Source of the DNA: Opisthocomus hoazin | Taxonomy: Eukaryota; Chordata; Aves; Opisthocomiformes; Opisthocomidae | DNA length: 64,000 nt | Reading direction: 5' to 3' | Assembly: GCF_030867145.1 (NCBI RefSeq) | Contig: NC_134454.1 | Location: 71,530,308-71,594,307, forward strand | In this document: piece after piece, positions 63,201 to 64,000 of the stretch | Layout: every line of letters starts with the position of its first letter | Numbering within the stretch: the first letter of the stretch is position 1 | Made by a program: the position numbers and the translations under genes | The notes under the pieces: model-generated | Seen by the model: the letters and a program-made list of their open reading frames with translations, nothing else | Told to the model about the DNA's origin: nothing | The model's database searches: none

Positions 63201-63670
63201 ATATCTCTTTTGATGTCATCTACTTCACAACTTCTCAGGCAGAGTGGAGCTCACCGAGTCTCTCCCAATTAGAAATGCTGACAGAATGATACATTAAGTA
63301 GCTTTGTATATTATCTTGTACCACTAACTGGATGACTTGCTAAAATACTGCTTATGAGTTACAGTTAACCTTATTGAAATAGTCTAGTCACAGAGAAAAT
63401 TCAAGTGGATTCTAAATGCATTGCTAGAAAGAGGGATTTTTAAAGCAAATGCATGGGAATTTACTGCTGAGACAATAAAAACAAATGCCTGCAAAATCTG
63501 TGTTTGTGACCAAAATATACTTGCCTGCTCGCCCCTCTGGGACTGCACAATTGTGATGTTACCATCACTGTCAACATCATAAACCACTACTTTGCCAGTG
63601 TAGTTGGATCTTGGTGCGCCAGCAACAAAATAGACAGAGCTCTGAGTTGAGAGAACAGCAACAGAATAAC
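36160..63670 (-). CDS. ITGA2: ITGA2, integrin alpha-2 (19 visible exons, 5' part off the window)
   Basis: Nineteen exons on the minus strand splice in frame into 746 residues, the C-terminal part of a protein of about 1180 residues in human. Integrin alpha-2 pairs with beta-1 in the plasma membrane as a receptor for collagen and laminin. Visible parts in order: beta-propeller blades with FG-GAP sequences and three Ca-binding loops ([27 protein letters not shown]); thigh; the CGEDELC genu segment; calf-1 and calf-2; a membrane span ([20 protein letters not shown]); then K-LGFFKR and an acidic tail. The tail sequence, LSAEAKI and MKPDEKAE, together with MOCS2 as convergent neighbour, favour ITGA2 over ITGA1. 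All introns are GT-AG except one GC-AG. Signal peptide, early blades and I domain lie to the right of the window. Exons are numbered by assuming 30 as in human. Confidence 0.96.
36250..36999 (-). other. ITGA2: ITGA2 intron 29
   Basis: A 750-bp GT-AG intron between the transmembrane and cytoplasmic exons. No repeat or other element was recognised. Confidence 0.85.
37000..37116 (-). CDS. ITGA2: ITGA2 exon 29: transmembrane segment
   Basis: It encodes 39 residues: [15 protein letters not shown] just outside the membrane, then a hydrophobic span [20 protein letters not shown] ending AVLWK. The acceptor is CTTTCAG and the donor AAA/GTAAGT. The span contains a small-residue GxxxG-like pattern (GSILAG) typical of integrin alpha chains. 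Confidence 0.97.
37117..40591 (-). other. ITGA2: ITGA2 intron 28
   Basis: A 3.5-kb intron with no recognised transposon. Open frames in it are short and lack known domains. Confidence 0.8.
40592..40681 (-). CDS. ITGA2: ITGA2 exon 28: end of calf-2
   Basis: It encodes 30 residues, [20 protein letters not shown] then [10 protein letters not shown]. The acceptor is CTTTCAG and the donor ACT/GTAAGT. FQT, LSAEAKI and ENT-T are shared with mammalian ITGA2 (from memory). Confidence 0.96.
40682..42969 (-). other. ITGA2: ITGA2 intron 27 with a GC-rich patch
   Basis: A 2.3-kb intron. Between about 41270 and 41620 the sequence becomes clearly GC-rich with several overlapping open frames, the longest being 210 codons on the minus strand (40971-41603). 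No domain was recognised and no splice structure supports an exon. Confidence 0.7.
42970..43083 (-). CDS. ITGA2: ITGA2 exon 27: calf-2
   Basis: It encodes 38 residues including [36 protein letters not shown] and NGT are N-glycosylation sequons. The acceptor (CCCCTTAAAG) has a weak polypyrimidine tract. The donor is GCC/GTGAGT. Confidence 0.95.
43194..43298 (-). CDS. ITGA2: ITGA2 exon 26: calf-2
   Basis: Thirty-five residues, [20 protein letters not shown] then [15 protein letters not shown]. The acceptor is CATTCCCAG and the donor CTG/GTGAGT. Only 110 bp of intron separates it from exon 27. Confidence 0.95.
43823..43933 (-). CDS. ITGA2: ITGA2 exon 25: calf-2
   Basis: Thirty-seven residues starting [20 protein letters not shown] and ending [13 protein letters not shown]. 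The acceptor is CTTTGCAG and the donor CAG/GTAAAG. VTTGS.PV and NPLMY are recognisable ITGA2 blocks. Confidence 0.95.
43934..44742 (-). other. ITGA2: ITGA2 intron 24
   Basis: A 0.8-kb GT-AG intron. No repeat or other feature was recognised. Confidence 0.85.
44743..44845 (-). CDS. ITGA2: ITGA2 exon 24: calf-2
   Basis: After completing an Arg codon it encodes [20 protein letters not shown] and [14 protein letters not shown]. The acceptor AACTAG/G was preferred over an internal CAG eight bases on because it keeps the length equal to the human protein. The donor is AAG/GTTAGT. Confidence 0.93.
44846..48007 (-). other. ITGA2: ITGA2 intron 23 with two GC-rich patches
   Basis: A 3.2-kb intron. GC-rich, CpG-containing patches at about 45010-45300 and 47220-47480 stand out from AT-rich surroundings. 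A + strand ATG near 45984 opens a hydrophobic peptide ([14 protein letters not shown]) just before a GTAAGA, which may be chance. No known domain or transposon was found. Confidence 0.65.
48008..48091 (-). CDS. ITGA2: ITGA2 exon 23: calf-2 start
   Basis: Twenty-seven full codons: [20 protein letters not shown] then DAEIHFT, with split codons at both ends (Ser at the start, Arg at the end). YDAEIH-T is a conserved ITGA2 block. The acceptor is GATGAACAG and the donor AAG/GTACAC. Confidence 0.94.
48190..48266 (-). CDS. ITGA2: ITGA2 exon 22: calf-1
   Basis: Twenty-five full codons, [20 protein letters not shown] then SFHAL, plus two bases of a Ser codon. The acceptor is TTCCATAG and the donor GAG/GTAAAG. 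A 98-bp intron separates it from exon 23. Confidence 0.95.
48267..49330 (-). other. ITGA2: ITGA2 intron 21
   Basis: A 1.06-kb intron containing an uninterrupted run of 17 C on the + strand at 48700-48716. Nothing else was recognised. Confidence 0.85.
48700..48716 (-). repeat. C17 homopolymer (G17 in the ITGA2 transcript)
   Basis: Seventeen consecutive C on the + strand, preceded by a T-rich run. In ITGA2 pre-mRNA this is a G17 tract within intron 21. Length may be uncertain because such tracts sequence poorly. Confidence 0.85.
49331..49423 (-). CDS. ITGA2: ITGA2 exon 21: calf-1
   Basis: Thirty-one residues, [20 protein letters not shown] then [18 protein letters not shown] and YPV/A match the family. 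The acceptor is CTCTGCAG and the donor CAG/GTACAG. Confidence 0.95.
49424..52452 (-). other. ITGA2: ITGA2 intron 20 with CR1
   Basis: A 3-kb intron, nearly half of which is a CR1 LINE (49695-51125) antisense to the gene. It also has an A13 run near 51570. The rest is unremarkable. Confidence 0.85.
49695..51125 (+). mobile_element. CR1 LINE, 5'-truncated, internally deleted
   Basis: The + strand holds ORF2 pieces in several frames: [53 protein letters not shown]; then, after a break, [31 protein letters not shown] and [13 protein letters not shown]. The segment between the VPQG-like region and NLMKFNK is missing, so the reverse-transcriptase active-site block (FADD in CR1) has been lost. Stops and frame breaks make it non-functional. 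It ends with (ATTCTATG)-like octamers at about 51110-51125. The 5' boundary is approximate. Confidence 0.92.
52453..52594 (-). CDS. ITGA2: ITGA2 exon 20: calf-1
   Basis: Forty-seven residues: [28 protein letters not shown] and [19 protein letters not shown]. The acceptor TTTTCCAACAG at 52595 gives the correct join to the split Gly codon of exon 19; two later CAGs would not. The donor is CCG/GTATGT. Confidence 0.94.
52595..53419 (-). other. ITGA2: ITGA2 intron 19 with GC-rich patch
   Basis: A 0.8-kb intron. A GC-rich patch at about 52865-53165 includes an interrupted CTG repeat (53070-53092) and overlapping chance open frames on both strands. Confidence 0.75.
53070..53092 (+). repeat. Short interrupted CTG repeat
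   Basis: CTG triplets interrupted by one CAG, spanning about 23 bp inside ITGA2 intron 19. It is short and imperfect. Confidence 0.7.
53420..53502 (-). CDS. ITGA2: ITGA2 exon 19: genu and calf-1 start
   Basis: Twenty-seven full codons, [20 protein letters not shown] then VQRKAYD, plus two bases of Gly. The CGEDxxC pair is the conserved cysteine element at the leg bend of integrin alpha chains. The acceptor is TTTTGTAG and the donor GG/GTAAGA. Confidence 0.95.
54092..54202 (-). CDS. ITGA2: ITGA2 exon 18: thigh
   Basis: Thirty-seven residues, [20 protein letters not shown] then [17 protein letters not shown]. The NPG-SP motif is shared with human. The acceptor is TTTTTACAG and the donor AGT/GTAAGT. 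Confidence 0.95.
54203..55870 (-). other. ITGA2: ITGA2 intron 17 with CR1
   Basis: A 1.7-kb intron carrying a CR1 fragment at about 54307-54876, antisense to the gene. The remainder shows no recognised feature. Confidence 0.85.
54307..54876 (+). mobile_element. CR1 LINE 3' fragment
   Basis: It is collinear with about 50560-51120 of the larger CR1 in intron 20: [34 protein letters not shown], a stop in the LFSLE region, then GLKLKEGRF-like sequence and the 3' end CCATTCTATGATTGTATA. It is 5'-truncated and broken. The two copies are in direct orientation about 4 kb apart, with exons 18-20 between them. Confidence 0.92.
55871..56022 (-). CDS. ITGA2: ITGA2 exon 17: thigh
   Basis: Fifty full codons after completing an Ala codon: [40 protein letters not shown] and [26 protein letters not shown] is nearly identical to the human block (from memory). 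NAT is a sequon. The acceptor is TTCTTGTAG and the donor CAG/GTAAGT. Confidence 0.96.
56023..57757 (-). other. ITGA2: ITGA2 intron 16 with CR1
   Basis: A 1.7-kb intron with a CR1 fragment at 56811-57556, antisense to the gene. Outside it, nothing was recognised. Confidence 0.85.
56811..57556 (+). mobile_element. CR1 LINE fragment with intact C-terminal ORF2 frame
   Basis: A single open frame runs from [20 protein letters not shown] near 56808 to [12 protein letters not shown] and stop TAG at about 57450. It covers the C-terminal part of CR1 ORF2 without frameshift. The 3' end has four perfect ATTCTGTG octamers (57517-57548). The 5' end is truncated, so the catalytic core is absent and it cannot move by itself. 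The open frame and octamers suggest a relatively young copy. Confidence 0.94.
57758..57897 (-). CDS. ITGA2: ITGA2 exon 16: thigh
   Basis: After completing a Trp codon it encodes 46 residues: [40 protein letters not shown] and KRNNQV, plus the first base of Ala. NVS is a sequon. The acceptor is TTTTTCAG and the donor GG/GTAAGA. Confidence 0.95.
57898..59373 (-). other. ITGA2: ITGA2 intron 15
   Basis: A 1.5-kb intron. It contains an unusually long + strand open frame (58515-59189, 224 codons) and a GC-rich patch at about 58980-59165. No domain was recognised in the frame. Confidence 0.75.
59374..59510 (-). CDS. ITGA2: ITGA2 exon 15: last beta-propeller blade
   Basis: Forty-five codons, [40 protein letters not shown] and NAVLL, plus two bases of Trp. 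DLDDDDITD is the Ca-binding loop. The donor is TATG/GTTGGT; the stronger-looking GTAAAC four bases on would break the frame. Confidence 0.94.
59511..60313 (-). other. ITGA2: ITGA2 intron 14
   Basis: A 0.8-kb GT-AG intron with no recognised feature. Confidence 0.85.
60314..60517 (-). CDS. ITGA2: ITGA2 exon 14: beta-propeller blade
   Basis: Sixty-eight residues. [20 protein letters not shown] holds the FG and the Ca-binding loop [28 protein letters not shown] is the GAP half. The acceptor is TTTTTTAAAG and the donor CAG/GTAAAC. Confidence 0.96.
60518..62655 (-). other. ITGA2: ITGA2 intron 13
   Basis: A 2.1-kb intron, mostly AT-rich with a GC-richer stretch around 61970-62470. No transposon or other exon was recognised. 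Confidence 0.8.
62656..62799 (-). CDS. ITGA2: ITGA2 exon 13: beta-propeller blade
   Basis: Forty-eight residues: [40 protein letters not shown] and [11 protein letters not shown]...VGAP is the FG-GAP signature with Ca loop DVNRDSVTD. The acceptor is TGATTTCAG and the donor AAG/GTAAGC. Confidence 0.96.
62800..63524 (-). other. ITGA2: ITGA2 intron 12 (GC-AG)
   Basis: A 725-bp intron starting GCAAGT and ending TTTCAG. The GC donor lies in an otherwise perfect context (CAG/GCAAGT), as is usual for functional GC-AG introns. No repeat was recognised. Confidence 0.85.
63525..63670 (-). CDS. ITGA2: ITGA2 exon 12: beta-propeller blade (first visible)
   Basis: Forty-eight full codons after two bases of a split codon: [40 protein letters not shown] and VQSQRGEQ. 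It has the GAP motif and two sequons (NYT, NIT). The acceptor is CTCCCCAG. The donor is GC, not GT; RGEQ-IGSYFG is uninterrupted relative to human RGDQIGSYFG (from memory). Confidence 0.94.
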
Positions 63671-64000
63671 CTGGGGAGAGAAGCCAACATTTAACATACG
63701 TGAGAGATGATTAACTACAAGCCATCAGTTGCTTATCCATGAAGGCACAGAGGATGAGCCAATCTGGTATGTTAGTTGCAGAGAACGATGCTTCCAGACA
63801 GGAAGTTAAGGTGGCAGAAAATTTGCAATAGTCTTCAGGAGAGAACAATGACACACTGATCAAGTTCAAGCAGGTTTGCAGAATAGCATGGACAATAGTT
63901 TAGCCTATTCAGTAAAACATAGACCACAAAAATGTCATGCTTGTGAAGGAGATAGGAAAAAGAGTGCAAAGAGCATACTTGGAATGAAGGAATAAAGAGA
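63671..64000 (-). other. ITGA2: Start of ITGA2 intron 11, cut by window edge
   Basis: Sequence upstream of the first visible exon on the minus strand. No exon was recognised before the window ends. Confidence 0.8.

Noticed and set aside
36160..63670. Integrin gene being ITGA1 rather than ITGA2
   Set aside because: The tail ([12 protein letters not shown]...ITEL), the [10 protein letters not shown] segment, the [16 protein letters not shown] block and the convergent MOCS2 neighbour all match ITGA2. ITGA1 has a much shorter tail after GFFKR.
1..64000. CRISPR arrays, operons, tRNA/rRNA genes, integrated viral genes
   Set aside because: None seen. The window is vertebrate nuclear DNA; the only mobile DNA recognised is CR1 LINE fragments.

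Overview
The window looks like a single-copy stretch of a bird nuclear genome. It has compact introns, a GC-rich CpG-island promoter, and CR1-type LINE fragments ending in the short ATTCTGTG-like octamers typical of avian CR1. Two protein-coding genes are read exon by exon. They lie tail to tail: MOCS2 on the + strand and ITGA2 on the - strand. The same neighbourhood (ITGA2 next to MOCS2, convergent) is known from human chromosome 5q11, and in birds this block is expected on the Z chromosome (established knowledge, not visible here).

Layout. 1-19.8 kb: AT-rich intergenic DNA with no recognisable gene and one old CR1 relic. 19.87-21.4 kb: CpG island holding the MOCS2 promoter and first two exons. 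20.68-29.26 kb: MOCS2, seven exons, encoding both subunits of molybdopterin synthase from one message. 29.3-33.3 kb: intergenic, with a strong G-run. 33.3-36.2 kb: probable ITGA2 3' UTR. 36.16-63.67 kb: nineteen ITGA2 exons (12-30 if numbered as the 30-exon human gene), coding for 746 residues from the beta-propeller to the cytoplasmic tail. The gene continues past the right edge. The I domain and signal peptide are not in this window.

MOCS2A (86 aa, ending Gly-Gly) is the sulphur carrier and MOCS2B (155 aa) the catalytic subunit; together they turn cyclic pyranopterin monophosphate into molybdopterin. The two reading frames do not overlap here as they do in mammals. They are separated by about 35 nt in the spliced message, and between the two start codons there is no other ATG in any frame. 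The first ATG has a weak context and the second a strong one, which suggests leaky scanning from one bicistronic mRNA. This is the most interesting signal in the window.

ITGA2 is the collagen/laminin-receptor alpha chain. Every exon-exon junction keeps the reading frame. One intron (after the exon at 63525-63670) uses a GC donor. Four clear CR1 fragments sit inside introns, all antisense to their host gene. I found no RNA genes, CRISPR arrays or viral genes.
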